NCBI RefSeq assembly: GCF_004752005.1
Contig: NZ_CP038493.1
Location: forward strand, 992,001 to 1,056,000
From: Thalassotalea sp. HSM 43
GTDB taxonomy: Bacteria > Pseudomonadota > Gammaproteobacteria > Enterobacterales > Alteromonadaceae
Direction: 5' to 3'
DNA length: 64,000 nucleotides
In this document: positions 9,661 through 19,884 of the stretch, one piece after another
How the letters are laid out: every line of letters begins with the position of its first letter
How positions within the stretch are numbered: position 1 is the stretch's first letter
The notes under the pieces: generated by a model
Seen by the model: only the letters and a program-made list of their open reading frames with translations
What the model was told of the DNA's origin: nothing
Databases searched by the model: none
Position numbers and translations under genes: made by a program

Positions 9661-10311
9661 ATGAACAGCAAAACAGATTCGAATACTAACCCTGCTTATT
9701 CATTGGCAGAAGAATTAGTAAATGCCATTACCCACGGCATAGGCGCTCTTTTGAGTGTTGCCGCGCTTACCTTAATGATTATGGTTGCCAATGATGCGGT
9801 GGAGATGACCAGTGCCATTATCTATGGCAGTTCGATGGTTATTTTATTTCTCGCGTCCACCTTGTATCACGCCATCGCTCATACGCAAATTAAACAAGTA
9901 TTAAAGCTGCTTGACCACTGTGCCATTTATTTATTGATTGCCGGTACCTATACACCATTTATGTTGATCAGTTTAAAAGGTGCTTGGGGCTATTCGCTAT
10001 TGTCGATTGTCTGGACGTTAGCCATTGTTGGCATCAGCTTCAAACTCATATTCAAACAACGATTTCCTAAAGTATCGTTGTTAACATACCTAGCCATGGG
10101 GTGGTTGGTCGTTATCGCCGCACCGCAAATGTTAGCTAACGTTGCTGTTGGTGGATTGATATTACTGGCCAGTGGTGGCGCTGCCTACACCTTAGGCGCG
10201 GTATTTTACGCATTTAAAAAAATCCCTTTCAATCATGCCATATGGCACGTCTTTGTACTTGCTGGCAGCATCTGTCATTTTCTCGCTATTTATCTGTATG
10301 TCATTGAATAA
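9661..10311 (+). CDS. trhA: Hemolysin III / TrhA family membrane protein
   Basis: A 216-residue, seven-helix membrane protein of the PAQR/hemolysin III family (E. coli YqfA/TrhA). Family marks are the N-terminal EELVNAITHGIGALLS, the internal STLYHAI with its histidine, DHCAIYLLIAGTYTPF, and the C-terminal HAIWHVFVLAGSICHF. The conserved Ser/His/Asp set is thought to bind zinc. E. coli TrhA affects membrane energetics; hemolysis is not implied. It begins directly at 9661 with only a weak ribosome site. No partner gene is adjacent. Confidence 0.88.
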   Translation: MNSKTDSNTNPAYSLAEELVNAITHGIGALLSVAALTLMIMVANDAVEMTSAIIYGSSMVILFLASTLYHAIAHTQIKQVLKLLDHCAIYLLIAGTYTPFMLISLKGAWGYSLLSIVWTLAIVGISFKLIFKQRFPKVSLLTYLAMGWLVVIAAPQMLANVAVGGLILLASGGAAYTLGAVFYAFKKIPFNHAIWHVFVLAGSICHFLAIYLYVIE

Positions 10312-10420
10312 TAGTTAAATAGCCAGATTGATTGAGCAAGGAACACCACCACTTACAATGTAAAACAGTCCGTTTTACGTTATATTAATTAGCGAAACTT
10401 AGAGTATCTCAGGATTGACT

Positions 10421-11497
10421 ATGCAGTACGCAGAAATTACCGGCTGGGGCAAATACACGCCACCAAGTGTTTTAACCAATGATGACCTCGCGACATTCAT
10501 GGATACCAATGACGAGTGGATTTCGACTCGTACCGGTATTAGAAACCGCCGTATATCACATATTAATACCGCTGAAATGTCGACTCTAGCCGCAAAACAA
10601 GCGTTAGCGCGAGCCGGCCTTCAAGCCGATGATATCGATATGATCGTCGTTGCCACATGTACCCCAGATTTGCTGGTACCAAATACAGCCTCTCGCGTGC
10701 AACAGCTATTAGGCACCAACCAGGCAGCTTGCTACGACGTCAGCGCCGCCTGCTCGGGTTTTATCTATGCCTTGCAATCAGCCACAGCACAAATTCGTAT
10801 GGGCATGGTCAAACGCGCTTTGGTGATCGGTGCAGAGCGCATGACCTGGTTTATCAATTGGGCGAAACGCGATACCGCGGTATTATTTGGTGACGGTTCC
10901 GGTGCGGTCGTGCTTGAAGCGACGGATCAGCCACTGGGCATGTTAGAGTCTAAAATTGGTTGTGACTCATCCGCTAGGGATATCCTAAAAGTCAGCAATT
11001 TCGGTACCGACATGGATCGCTATGTAAACCCACCGAGTGCATTGGATATTGACTTTGAAGGGCCAGAAATTTTCAAACGCGCCGTACGTGGTATGGGCCG
11101 AGCAACAGAAGCCGTGCTCAGCAACGCTAAATTAGCCGTCGATGATATCGACGTTTTAATTCCACACCAAGCCAATGCCCGCATCATTGAAACCTTGCAA
11201 CAAAAGCTGAAAGTTGATGATGATAAGGTGATGGTCAACATTAATAAGTACGGTAATACATCGGCGGCAACCATCCCTCTGGCACTGTGTGAAGCCGTTG
11301 AACAAGGCATGGTAAAACCGGGAGCTAATATTATGTCAGCTGCCTTTGGTGCCGGCTTAACCTGGGCAGCAACGTACATCAAATGGGGTGAACGTGTTAC
11401 CCCAGTAAACGATTATCAGCAAGAACAACAACACTGTGAGCAAACTGCGATGCAGTTAATTGCTGTGGCCAGAGAGCATTGTCTCAAAGGGCAGTAA
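10421..11497 (+). CDS. FabH-like 3-oxoacyl-ACP synthase III
   Basis: Thiolase-fold condensing enzyme of 358 residues with the FabH triad: Cys111 (in AACSGF), His249 (IPHQAN) and Asn279 (KYGNTSA). The protein is about 40 residues longer than canonical FabH because of an insertion around residues 185-215 and a C-terminal tail. It stands alone, away from a fab cluster, so it may be a second ketoacyl synthase III with a special primer or acyl chain. The ATG at 10421 has a CAGGA site at good spacing and is preferred to the TTG at 10415. Confidence 0.85.
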   Translation: MQYAEITGWGKYTPPSVLTNDDLATFMDTNDEWISTRTGIRNRRISHINTAEMSTLAAKQALARAGLQADDIDMIVVATCTPDLLVPNTASRVQQLLGTNQAACYDVSAACSGFIYALQSATAQIRMGMVKRALVIGAERMTWFINWAKRDTAVLFGDGSGAVVLEATDQPLGMLESKIGCDSSARDILKVSNFGTDMDRYVNPPSALDIDFEGPEIFKRAVRGMGRATEAVLSNAKLAVDDIDVLIPHQANARIIETLQQKLKVDDDKVMVNINKYGNTSAATIPLALCEAVEQGMVKPGANIMSAAFGAGLTWAATYIKWGERVTPVNDYQQEQQHCEQTAMQLIAVAREHCLKGQ

Positions 11498-11521
11498 TCA
11501 TCGTTAATTGAATTGTGAAAT

Positions 11522-11551
11522 AAAAACGCCTGCTTAGCAGGCGTTTTTTTA
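11522..11551. terminator. Terminator after the FabH-like gene
   Basis: Hairpin AAAAACGCCTGC/GCAGGCGTTTTT between converging genes, likely used from both sides. Confidence 0.85.
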
Positions 11552-11568
11552 TCCGTCGTGACCGGTGT

Positions 11569-12576
11569 TTATCTATCCGCATCCCAACTAAATAAGCGCG
11601 AGCTCAATAACAAGCAAATCAGGGTGAAGCTTAACAACCAGATAATCGAATAGCTGACATCATTAAGTGTTGCACCTTCGGTAATAATACGTCGGCCGGC
11701 ACCCACTAAATGCGTCAATGGTAAAATATCGGCAATGGTTTTAACCCAACCAGGGGCGCCTTCTAAAGAAAACCACACCCCGGATAATAGCATCATTGGC
11801 CAAGTCGCCATGTTTAACAAGCCGCCAACCAACTCCTCGGATTTACTGCGCGTTGCGATCAACAAGCCCATACTAATAAGGCTTACCGCGCCAATAACAG
11901 CGATTAAAAATAAGTCGAGGTAACTGCCAAGCATGATAAAATCGAAAATCCAGTTACAACCGATGTAAACCACCGCTGCCATAAACAACACGATAAATAA
12001 TCGCGACAACAGTTGCGCGCCGACAAACTCAAGCGCCGATAATGGCGTTGCCTTTAATCGCTTAAGTACGGAATTTTTTCGATAGCGAACAATGACATAA
12101 CCAACACCAAACAAACAAGAAAACATCATGTTCATGGCAAAAATCCCCGGCAACACCCAGTCGATATAACGAATTGGCTCACCACGGGTAACCTGGCGTT
12201 GATAATCTAAGCTGTCGGCAAGAAATATCTTTTCCACCATATAGCTCTTGGGTGAATTTTCGTTAACCCAATAGGCTTTACCCGCATCATCAACAATCAA
12301 GTCTATTTCGTGTTGATCGAGTTTGATCATCGCTTTATCAATGTGTTGATAATCGATAAAATCAATAAATCGGGTCTGTAAAAATGGGTGGCTCGATTCA
12401 GCTTTGGCCATGACACCAACCTTGTATACCGCGCGGCCATCACCAGAAAAAGCGATAGAAAAAATCACCAGTAACAACACCGGAAAAGCAATGTTCCAAG
12501 CCAACGACGACCGGTCGCGAAAAAACTCCAAATTACGGGCTTTGAAAACTGCCCACAGCCTTGACCACTTAATCAT
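11569..12576 (-). CDS. ABC-2 type transporter permease
   Basis: A 335-residue permease with one N-terminal membrane segment, a large external loop (about 45-165) and five C-terminal membrane segments (ending LLSFTLICLLLSSRLF). This is the usual layout of ABC-2/DrrB-like exporters. An upstream in-frame TTG was rejected because a GGAGG site lies 5 bases before the ATG at 12576. The gene overlaps the 3' end of its ATPase gene by 8 bases. The substrate cannot be told from sequence; drug, lipid or polysaccharide export are all possible. Confidence 0.85.
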   Translation of the reverse strand: MIKWSRLWAVFKARNLEFFRDRSSLAWNIAFPVLLLVIFSIAFSGDGRAVYKVGVMAKAESSHPFLQTRFIDFIDYQHIDKAMIKLDQHEIDLIVDDAGKAYWVNENSPKSYMVEKIFLADSLDYQRQVTRGEPIRYIDWVLPGIFAMNMMFSCLFGVGYVIVRYRKNSVLKRLKATPLSALEFVGAQLLSRLFIVLFMAAVVYIGCNWIFDFIMLGSYLDLFLIAVIGAVSLISMGLLIATRSKSEELVGGLLNMATWPMMLLSGVWFSLEGAPGWVKTIADILPLTHLVGAGRRIITEGATLNDVSYSIIWLLSFTLICLLLSSRLFSWDADR

Positions 12577-13462
12577 ATTCGCCTCCAAGGCTATGGCCGG
12601 TGAGTTTTAAAAATAAATCATCGAGGTTGGCCGACTTTATGTGCAAGCCCGTAAGCGGGATAGCTAAAGCCAACAATTGTGATACGGTTTGTTCAACGTC
12701 GGTGGACTTTATCTCAACCCGATTATCGCGAATCTGCCACTGATTTACGTCGATAATTTGAGTGCTGACATTATCTAAAGGCAAGTACATAAACACTTGT
12801 TGGAAGTGCCTATCAAGCAGCGCTTGCGGTGCCCCTTGCTCTATGATTTTACCTTGATCCATAATCGCTATTTGATCGCATAATTGCTCAGCCTCATCCA
12901 TGTAGTGGGTGGTTAAAATCACCGTTTTACCTTGCCCTTTAATGCGTTTTATTAGCTGCCAAAACTGCCGTCTTGAATGCGGATCTAGACCGGTTGTTGG
13001 TTCATCAAGAAAGACTATCTTTGGATCATTAATCAGTGCTAGCGCCAATAACAAGCGTTGCCGTTGACCACCAGACAGTAAGCGACTGTCTCTGTCGATA
13101 AACTCATTGAGCTGACAGAGCTCTAATAGCTCTTCAATGGCTAAGTGCTGTTCATAAAAACTGGCAAACAAATTTAATGTTTCACGGACCGTTAAAAAAT
13201 CCTGTAACGCTGTATGTTGAAACTGAATACCAATAAGCTCATTAAACGGTTTATCGCTATCACTGTTAATCACCACATCGCCAGAATCTGCGGTCAATAT
13301 ACCTTCCATAATTTCAATGGTGGTGGTTTTTCCGGCGCCATTTGGGCCAAGTAAACCAAAGCACATGCCTTGTTCAACGTTAAAATTAATGCCATCGACC
13401 GCTTTGACCTGACCGTAGTGTTTAACCAGATTATTTACCGTCAGTATGTTATGTTTCGCCAT
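12569..13462 (-). CDS. ABC transporter ATP-binding protein
   Basis: A 297-residue ATPase with Walker A (GPNGAGKTT, about 38-46), Q-loop, signature LLSGGQRQR, Walker B (KIVFLDEPTTGLD) and H-loop (LTTHYMDEAEQLCDQ). The C-terminal DUF4162-like extension is typical of DrrA/NatA-type exporters. It pairs with the overlapping permease downstream and begins where tmcA ends, sharing one base, so tmcA, ATPase and permease are probably one transcript. Confidence 0.9.
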   Translation of the reverse strand: MAKHNILTVNNLVKHYGQVKAVDGINFNVEQGMCFGLLGPNGAGKTTTIEIMEGILTADSGDVVINSDSDKPFNELIGIQFQHTALQDFLTVRETLNLFASFYEQHLAIEELLELCQLNEFIDRDSRLLSGGQRQRLLLALALINDPKIVFLDEPTTGLDPHSRRQFWQLIKRIKGQGKTVILTTHYMDEAEQLCDQIAIMDQGKIIEQGAPQALLDRHFQQVFMYLPLDNVSTQIIDVNQWQIRDNRVEIKSTDVEQTVSQLLALAIPLTGLHIKSANLDDLFLKLTGHSLGGEYD

Positions 13463-15723
13463 TACAACTCATCTTCATGTCGTTTTCTCGTTATCATCTC
13501 GTCTGGCGCTGACTCATCGAGAGAATCAACGTGTAAGTACAAGCTACGTATCGCCTGTTGCAGCTGTTTGTATGCGGCTTTTTTACCAGTAAGTCCTATT
13601 TGTTCGGCAATATCTGAGAAACTGCGCCGTTGCCAGAGCTTACCCACCAACAATGCTTTGTCTTGGTCACTAATTACAGTGATTTTATCGCTCTGGATAT
13701 CAGCAAAATTAGCCTTTAACCAACGCGACAAACTGGCGGCGCAACTAGAATAAACCATAGCACCATCGACAAATTTAGCGACGATTTGATTATCACGACT
13801 CGGCGATATATCAACAGAGGAATGGGGTCGCTTGTTGGCCAAAATTTGCGATGTCAGCTCGCTTGCTAAAGCGCTAAACTCTTCTGCCAAATAATAGTAA
13901 AAGTTTATATAAAACTCGCTGCTAATTTGTGCAGCAAATTCCTCGCTACGCTTATTCAATGCTTGCAGAACCATGGCCGAATGTTCACCACTGGCTTTGT
14001 CTCGACTAAAGCCCAAGCGAGCCATGGAAAAACCAGCGTTTTGCCAAAACTTAAGCAATGGCGCATTGACGCCAAAACTTGAACATAAAAAATCAAAGCT
14101 TTGGTTGCGGCTGTAATCAAGGCATTTGCCCAGCAGATCCGCGCCAATACCTCGATTTTGCCAACGCGGCAGCACCGCAATGCGAACAATGCGTAAATAA
14201 CGGTATTTGAATGCTTGTTCGAAACCGCCATGCGCCAACAAAGATTGCGGTAATAAATGCCCCTTAGGTCGACGCTTGCCTAGTTTGATTTGCCTAATTA
14301 GTGCATCATCGAGCTCGCCTTCAGCCAACATCAAACTAACACCACACACCAGATTATCGGCTTTTACCACCAATAAATGAACGTGTTCATCATCAAGCAA
14401 AAGCTTTAAATCGCTGGGTTTGGTTTGATAGTGTGCGCAAACCAACAAAGAGAATATCTGACTCAACAGCTCATCATCTTGATACAACTGTTTGGCTTGA
14501 TATTGGTGGTAAGTTAATTCAGTAAAATCGTCTGCTACCTCTGGCAATGTTGCCGCCAATAGAAAGCTATCAAAGCTGAACCTTTCCAACATGTCGTCGT
14601 CACGCCAACGAATCGGTTGTTGCATATGCAAATGACGATGTTGCGGTTTTTGTTGTCTCAATAGCGCCATAAATTTTTGACTGAATCCCCTACCCGCGCC
14701 TTCATAACCATGTATGGTTGAAGCAAACACGATACGATGATAATCCGCCAGTAGCTGCACAAGTAGAGGCACCGGGATCCCTGCAGCCTCATCCACTAAC
14801 ACCATTGCGGCGGACACTTTTTGCTTGAGCAACACATCGACGGGAATAAATTCAATGCGGCTATCACCATATTCAATGCCGTGTTGCTTTTGCCGTGCAT
14901 CAGGTAAATGCTGCTTAAGCTGTTGATAAAATATTTGCAAACTGTCTGGGTGAGGTGCGGTTACAACAATGTGTTTATCGCCCTTGGTCAATATCTTGGC
15001 AGCGGCGATGGCTAACGCGGTGGATTTACCGCGACCGCGATCGGCGCTGATCACTAACGGCCTATCTCGATGTCCAAGCAGTACCTGTTCAATGGCATTG
15101 ACGGCGTCGACTTGCTCTTCGGTTTTACAATCAAAGGGCAACTTAACCGGCGTTGTTTTGGGGGTGTTAGACGCAGGTGTAGGATGACAATTAGCCCGCA
15201 GTTTATCGATATCTAGGGTTTGATGCTGTGCAATCACGTCGATATCAGAAAACCTTGCCGAAATAGCCAGCATTCTTTTTAAAAACAAGCTATTACTGAC
15301 TTGTTCAGCAGACAAAAAGACAACGCTCAACGCGCCTTTAACTAAGGTTCCTGATAACGCAGCAAACGCATCAACATGAAACGGTGTCGTTAATGACGGA
15401 TCTGTATTGCACATATCTTGGCAAGCGCTTATGCCGCCACCGTTAAACCATAAATAGCCATACTCTCGCCCCAGTTGATGGCGATAGTTTTTACTGTCCG
15501 CATTGTTATTTTGTTTTTGGTTTTGTTTGTTGTTTTGCTTAGTGTTTTGGCTGTCATTTTCAGGCGCGTTTAAATTAAAACGTAAAACCTGTTCGGAGTT
15601 GACTAAGTCATCAACAATCGCCAACGTTTGTTGCAACCAAACCTGCTCACCGACACAAATCAATACACCACGCTGTTCGCTGGCTTTTAGATTTATTATT
15701 TTTTCGGCGATATATCGTTGCAC
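13462..15723 (-). CDS. tmcA: tRNA(Met) cytidine acetyltransferase TmcA
   Basis: Makes N4-acetylcytidine at the wobble base of elongator tRNA-Met using acetyl-CoA and ATP. The 753-residue protein has an N-terminal DUF1726-type domain, an RNA-helicase-like module with P-loop SADRGRGKSTALA and Walker B VLVDEAAGIPVP, and a GNAT domain (ILRIAVLPRWQNRGIGADLL-like segment, about 510-580). A C-terminal tRNA-binding region follows. The start is a GTG at 15723 with AGGAT 8 bases upstream. A Gln/Asn-rich insertion (about 57-75) is unusual and looks like low-complexity expansion. Confidence 0.92.
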   Translation of the reverse strand: MQRYIAEKIINLKASEQRGVLICVGEQVWLQQTLAIVDDLVNSEQVLRFNLNAPENDSQNTKQNNKQNQKQNNNADSKNYRHQLGREYGYLWFNGGGISACQDMCNTDPSLTTPFHVDAFAALSGTLVKGALSVVFLSAEQVSNSLFLKRMLAISARFSDIDVIAQHQTLDIDKLRANCHPTPASNTPKTTPVKLPFDCKTEEQVDAVNAIEQVLLGHRDRPLVISADRGRGKSTALAIAAAKILTKGDKHIVVTAPHPDSLQIFYQQLKQHLPDARQKQHGIEYGDSRIEFIPVDVLLKQKVSAAMVLVDEAAGIPVPLLVQLLADYHRIVFASTIHGYEGAGRGFSQKFMALLRQQKPQHRHLHMQQPIRWRDDDMLERFSFDSFLLAATLPEVADDFTELTYHQYQAKQLYQDDELLSQIFSLLVCAHYQTKPSDLKLLLDDEHVHLLVVKADNLVCGVSLMLAEGELDDALIRQIKLGKRRPKGHLLPQSLLAHGGFEQAFKYRYLRIVRIAVLPRWQNRGIGADLLGKCLDYSRNQSFDFLCSSFGVNAPLLKFWQNAGFSMARLGFSRDKASGEHSAMVLQALNKRSEEFAAQISSEFYINFYYYLAEEFSALASELTSQILANKRPHSSVDISPSRDNQIVAKFVDGAMVYSSCAASLSRWLKANFADIQSDKITVISDQDKALLVGKLWQRRSFSDIAEQIGLTGKKAAYKQLQQAIRSLYLHVDSLDESAPDEMITRKRHEDEL

Positions 15724-15853
15724 AGTGATAATCCTAAGCCATTATCAAATAAAGAATATTTTGCATTCTAGCAAACCCACAGAGCATTTAGAATTTTTCA
15801 TATTTTATTGGCCCATAAGTGGCTAACTTTTTTCGGTGAACTAAACTAATTAG

Positions 15854-15867
15854 ATGATCAAGATCAA
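15854..15867 (+). promoter_or_regulatory. FNR-type box upstream of napE
   Basis: The sequence ATGATCAAGATCAA matches TTGATN4ATCAA at 9 of 10 specified bases. Its centre is 84 bases before the napE start. A -10-like TTAAAT lies at 15890-15895, which would put the box at -41.5 from a start site near 15902, the class II activator position. Confidence 0.7.
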
Positions 15868-15944
15868 GTTTTAAGCAACTTGTTTACATTTAAATCAGAT
15901 AACTGTTTACAATTGCTTAACAATTCAAACAACTGAGCAGCGCT

Positions 15945-16109
15945 ATGACTGAACATATCGATATTGAAAATCAGAAGAAAGATGAGCGTAATACCTTTAT
16001 CTTTTTAGCGGTTTTTCTAGCACCGATTTTATCTGTCGCCATCGTTGGTGGCTTGGGTTTTGCGATTTGGATAAGCCAAATAATTTTTGGTCCTCCAGGG
16101 GTAAGCTAG
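15945..16109 (+). CDS. napE: Periplasmic nitrate reductase subunit NapE
   Basis: A 54-residue protein with a charged N-terminus (TEHIDIENQKKDERN) and one transmembrane segment of about 25 residues, ending GPPGVS. This matches NapE, a small inner-membrane protein of unclear role in Nap systems of Shewanella, Paracoccus and related bacteria. It ends directly before the napF start and is the first gene of napEFDABC, downstream of an FNR-type box. Confidence 0.9.
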   Translation: MTEHIDIENQKKDERNTFIFLAVFLAPILSVAIVGGLGFAIWISQIIFGPPGVS

Positions 16110-16625
16110 ATGACACAACCAAGTCGCGTTGCCGATGTTTCGCGGCGCAATTTTTTGCGTGGCCGGCAATGGATTAAACAACCTAAACTCCGACTGCCCT
16201 GGGTTATTAATGAAAAAGTCTTTCTTGATGGTTGCACTCAGTGCGGCGACTGTCTTTCCGCGTGCCCGGAAAACATTCTTGTAAAAAGTGACGATGGTTT
16301 CGTATCGGTTGATTTCAATATAGGTGAATGCACCTTTTGTGAAAAGTGTGTTGACGTCTGTGAGCAACCACTATTTAGAAGTACCGATGAGCAGGCTTGG
16401 TCTGCTCATCTCAATATAAAAGACAATTGCCTGGCTAATAACCAGATCTATTGTCAAAGCTGTAAGGATGTCTGCGACACCAGAGCGATGGAGTTTCACT
16501 ATAAAAGCTCTATACCGACACCCAGCATCAATCAATCTCAGTGCACCAGTTGTGGTGCGTGTGTTAATGCATGCCCCAGCCAGTCGCTGGAGTTAATCGC
16601 GGTCTCGGAGGTAAGTGATGAGTGA
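16110..16625 (+). CDS. napF: Ferredoxin-type protein NapF
   Basis: A 171-residue cytoplasmic iron-sulfur protein thought to help mature NapA before export. Cys motifs are CTQCGDCLSACP, CTFCEKCVDVCEQ and CTSCGACVNACP. A further incomplete set, CQSCKDVCD, appears before the last. The N-terminus holds SRRNFLRG, a twin-arginine-like sequence seen in other NapF proteins. The start abuts napE and the 3' end overlaps napD. Confidence 0.92.
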   Translation: MTQPSRVADVSRRNFLRGRQWIKQPKLRLPWVINEKVFLDGCTQCGDCLSACPENILVKSDDGFVSVDFNIGECTFCEKCVDVCEQPLFRSTDEQAWSAHLNIKDNCLANNQIYCQSCKDVCDTRAMEFHYKSSIPTPSINQSQCTSCGACVNACPSQSLELIAVSEVSDE

Positions 16626-16869
16626 GACACAAGAATACCATATTGCGAGCTTTATCAGTCAAATTGACGTCTCGCAAAAAGACGCAGCAATGCAATCCAT
16701 TGCCGACACACCCGGCGCCGAAATTCATGCAAGTAATGAACAAGGCAAAGTGGTTTTTACCCTTGAGGCCGATAATCAAGGTGTGATAGGGCAACGCGCC
16801 GATCAACTCAAACTGGCACCGGGTATGCTTACCCTAGCGCCAGTTTACCATCAGTATATTGAAGAATAG
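16618..16869 (+). CDS. napD: NapA-signal-peptide chaperone NapD
   Basis: An 83-residue chaperone that binds the twin-arginine signal peptide of NapA until the molybdenum cofactor is inserted. It has the NapD start (EYHIASFISQIDVSQKDA) and ends LAPVYHQYIEE. The ATG at 16618 is 6 bases after a GGAGG site and is preferred to GTG 16615. It overlaps napF by 8 bases and precedes napA by 9 bases. Confidence 0.92.
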   Translation: MSETQEYHIASFISQIDVSQKDAAMQSIADTPGAEIHASNEQGKVVFTLEADNQGVIGQRADQLKLAPGMLTLAPVYHQYIEE

Positions 16870-16878
16870 GGAGCGACC

Positions 16879-19374
16879 ATGAAACTCAATCGTCGTGAAT
16901 TTATTAAAGCAAATGCGGTAGCCGTTGCTGCTGCTACGGCCGGTATCGCGGTTCCAGCCAGTGCCTCTAATTTAATCACCAGTTCAGACTTAACCAAGTT
17001 AAAGTGGGACAAAGCGCCTTGTCGTTTCTGTGGCACGGGTTGTAGTGTCAACGTCGCCACTATGGACGGTAAGGTCGTTGCGACTCATGGTGATATTAAA
17101 TCGCCGGTGAATAAAGGCCTTAACTGTGTGAAAGGTTACTTCCTGTCTAAAATCATGTACGGCAAAGACCGTTTGACTCAGCCATTGCTGAGAATGAAAA
17201 ATGGCAAGTACGACAAAAATGGTGATTTTACCCCTATCGAATGGGATCAAGCCTTCGATATTATGGCGGAAAAAGCCAAAGCAGCGCTGAAGAAAAATGG
17301 CGAGAACGGTGTCGGTATGTTCGGCTCCGGACAGTGGACCATTATGGAAGGTTACGCCGCTGCAAAATTGTATAAGGCAGGTTTCCGCTCCAACAACATT
17401 GACCCGAATGCCCGTCACTGTATGGCATCTGCGGTTGTTGGCTTTATGCGTACCTTTGGTATTGATGAGCCGATGGGTTGTTATGATGATATTGAAAACG
17501 CCGATGCCTTCGTTCTGTGGGGCTCAAATATGGCGGAAATGCACCCTATCCTTTGGACTCGAGTGACCGACCGTCGTTTAAGTGCACCGCATGTTAAAGT
17601 CGCTGTACTGTCTACTTTTGAGCATCGCAGCTTTGAACTTGCAGATAATGGCATGGTGTTTGTTCCACAAACTGACTTAGCGATTCTTAACTATATCGCC
17701 CATTACATTATTGAAACCGATCGCGTAAACAAAGACTTTGTTAATAAACATACCAATTTTAAAATTGGTAATGCGGATATCGGTTATGGCTTACGTCCAG
17801 AGCATCCGCTAGAGAAAAAAGCCAAAAATGCCACAAAAGCTGGTGGCTCAAAACCAATTACGTTTGACGAATATGCTAAGTTCGTTAGCAAGTATACCGC
17901 CGAGTATGTATCGAAGCTATCAGGTGTCTCTGTCGACAAGTTAAAAGAATTAGCTGAGATGTATGCTGATCCAAATACCAAGGTTACTTCGTTTTGGACT
18001 ATGGGCTTCAATCAACATACCCGTGGTGTTTGGGCAAATAACTTGGTTTACAACATCCATTTGTTAACCGGTAAGATTTCCACTCCGGGTAATAGCCCGT
18101 TTTCACTGACCGGCCAACCATCGGCGTGTGGTACGGCACGTGAAGTTGGTACCTTCGCGCATCGATTGCCAGCAGATATGGTTGTAAATAACCCTGATCA
18201 TCGTAAAAAAGCCGAGAAACTTTGGAAACTGCCTCCGGGCACCATCAACCCTGAACTGGGTTATCATGCGGTATTGCAAAACCGTATGCTTAAAGATGGT
18301 AAAACCAACTTTTATTGGGTTCAGGTAAACAACAACATGCAAGCGGCAGCGAACATGAATGAGGAAGGTTACCCTGGCTATCGTAACCCAGACAACTTTA
18401 TTGTGGTGTCAGACCCCTACCCAACGGTAACTGCGCAAGCAGCGGATTTGATACTACCAACGGCAATGTGGGTAGAAAAAGAAGGTGGCTATGGTAATGC
18501 CGAGCGCCGTACCCAATTGTGGTATCAACAAGTACCACCACCTGAAGGTGCCCACTCTGACTTATGGCAGCTGGTCGAGTTTTCCAAACGCTTTAAAGTG
18601 GAAGAGGTATGGCCGGCAGATTTGATTGCCAAGCAACCTGAGGTGAAAGGTAAAACGCTATTTGACGTATTGTTTGCTAATGGTCAAGTGGATAAGTTTA
18701 AACTGGATGAGATCCCTGATGACCGACTTAATGACGAAGCACGTTACTTTGGCTTCTACCTGCAAAAAGGCTTGTTTGAAGAGTATGCGTCATTTGGCCG
18801 TGGTAAGGCTCATGATTTAGCACCATTTGAACGATACCATGAGGAGCGCGGTTTGCGTTGGCCTGTGGTTAACGGCAAAGAGACGTTGTGGCGTTTCAAA
18901 GAAGGCAGTGACCCATACGTTGAAGCGGGTACTGACTTCCAATTTTATGGTCACAAAGACGGCAAAGCCATTATCTTCGCCCTACCGTACGAGCCACCAG
19001 CGGAAGTACCTGATGGTGAATTTGATTTATGGTTATCAACTGGACGAGTGCTTGAGCATTGGCATTCAGGCTCGATGACCCAACGTGTTCCTGAACTGTA
19101 TAAAGCGGTACCAGATGCCGTGGTGTATATGCATCCAGAAGATGCGCAAAAACGCGGGTTCCGTCGTGGCGACTTGGTAAAAATCGTGTCTCGACGTGGT
19201 GAAGTGCAAACCCGAGTTGAAACCCGAGGTCGTAATAAACCGCCAGTTGGTTTGGTATTCATGCCGTGGTTTGATGCAAGTCGTTTGGTCAACAAGGTTA
19301 CCTTGGATGCCACCGACCCAATGTCAAAAGAAACCGACTTTAAAAAATGCGCTGTTCGCATCGAGAAGGCTTAA
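16879..19374 (+). CDS. napA: Periplasmic nitrate reductase catalytic subunit NapA
   Basis: Reduces nitrate to nitrite at a bis-MGD molybdenum centre. It is 831 residues long, as usual. A twin-arginine signal ([16 protein letters not shown]) is followed by the [4Fe-4S] motif [12 protein letters not shown], with the fourth cysteine in GLNCVKGY. The molybdenum-ligand region is [16 protein letters not shown]. Electrons come from NapC through NapB. Cofactor synthesis and molybdate uptake genes follow within 10 kb, consistent with this enzyme as a main consumer. Confidence 0.97.
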   Translation: MKLNRREFIKANAVAVAAATAGIAVPASASNLITSSDLTKLKWDKAPCRFCGTGCSVNVATMDGKVVATHGDIKSPVNKGLNCVKGYFLSKIMYGKDRLTQPLLRMKNGKYDKNGDFTPIEWDQAFDIMAEKAKAALKKNGENGVGMFGSGQWTIMEGYAAAKLYKAGFRSNNIDPNARHCMASAVVGFMRTFGIDEPMGCYDDIENADAFVLWGSNMAEMHPILWTRVTDRRLSAPHVKVAVLSTFEHRSFELADNGMVFVPQTDLAILNYIAHYIIETDRVNKDFVNKHTNFKIGNADIGYGLRPEHPLEKKAKNATKAGGSKPITFDEYAKFVSKYTAEYVSKLSGVSVDKLKELAEMYADPNTKVTSFWTMGFNQHTRGVWANNLVYNIHLLTGKISTPGNSPFSLTGQPSACGTAREVGTFAHRLPADMVVNNPDHRKKAEKLWKLPPGTINPELGYHAVLQNRMLKDGKTNFYWVQVNNNMQAAANMNEEGYPGYRNPDNFIVVSDPYPTVTAQAADLILPTAMWVEKEGGYGNAERRTQLWYQQVPPPEGAHSDLWQLVEFSKRFKVEEVWPADLIAKQPEVKGKTLFDVLFANGQVDKFKLDEIPDDRLNDEARYFGFYLQKGLFEEYASFGRGKAHDLAPFERYHEERGLRWPVVNGKETLWRFKEGSDPYVEAGTDFQFYGHKDGKAIIFALPYEPPAEVPDGEFDLWLSTGRVLEHWHSGSMTQRVPELYKAVPDAVVYMHPEDAQKRGFRRGDLVKIVSRRGEVQTRVETRGRNKPPVGLVFMPWFDASRLVNKVTLDATDPMSKETDFKKCAVRIEKA

Positions 19375-19383
19375 GGAGGCAGT

Positions 19384-19875
19384 ATGAAACGTTCAAAACT
19401 CACGTTCACCGGCTTAGGCTGCGTATTGGCTTTTTTGGCCTTATTTGCAACCGCCAATGAAATAGCAACGTTGCGAGACGCAACCGCTCTTGACACTCAA
19501 CAAAAGCCTGAGATTATTCCAAAGGTTAACAACGATGATGTCAGACGCAGTCGTGCCTATCCGATGCAACCGCCATTAATACCGCACAAAATTGACAACT
19601 ATCAAGTCGATCTTAACGTCAATAAGTGTATGTCCTGTCATTCAAGAAACAGGACAGAAGATTCACAAGCGCCTATGGTAAGCGTAACCCACTACATGGA
19701 CAGAGACGGCAATTTTCTTGCAGAAATATCACCAAGACGTTATTTCTGTAATCAATGCCACGTGGTTCAATACGACACAAAAGCGCTGGTAGAAAACCAG
19801 TTTGTTGATATGAACAAACTGATACAGGCAAAACAATTAGAAAGTAGTAAAAAAGACGGCGACACAAATGACTAA
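19384..19875 (+). CDS. napB: Nap diheme cytochrome c subunit NapB
   Basis: Electron-transfer subunit of NapA, 163 residues. It has an N-terminal export signal and two c-type heme motifs, CMSCH and CNQCH. The segment RAYPMQPPLIPHKIDNYQVDLN is NapB-like, with a histidine for axial ligation. AGGAGG precedes the ATG by a few bases, and it follows napA after 9 bases. Confidence 0.95.
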   Translation: MKRSKLTFTGLGCVLAFLALFATANEIATLRDATALDTQQKPEIIPKVNNDDVRRSRAYPMQPPLIPHKIDNYQVDLNVNKCMSCHSRNRTEDSQAPMVSVTHYMDRDGNFLAEISPRRYFCNQCHVVQYDTKALVENQFVDMNKLIQAKQLESSKKDGDTND

Positions 19876-19884
19876 GGATGTGCT

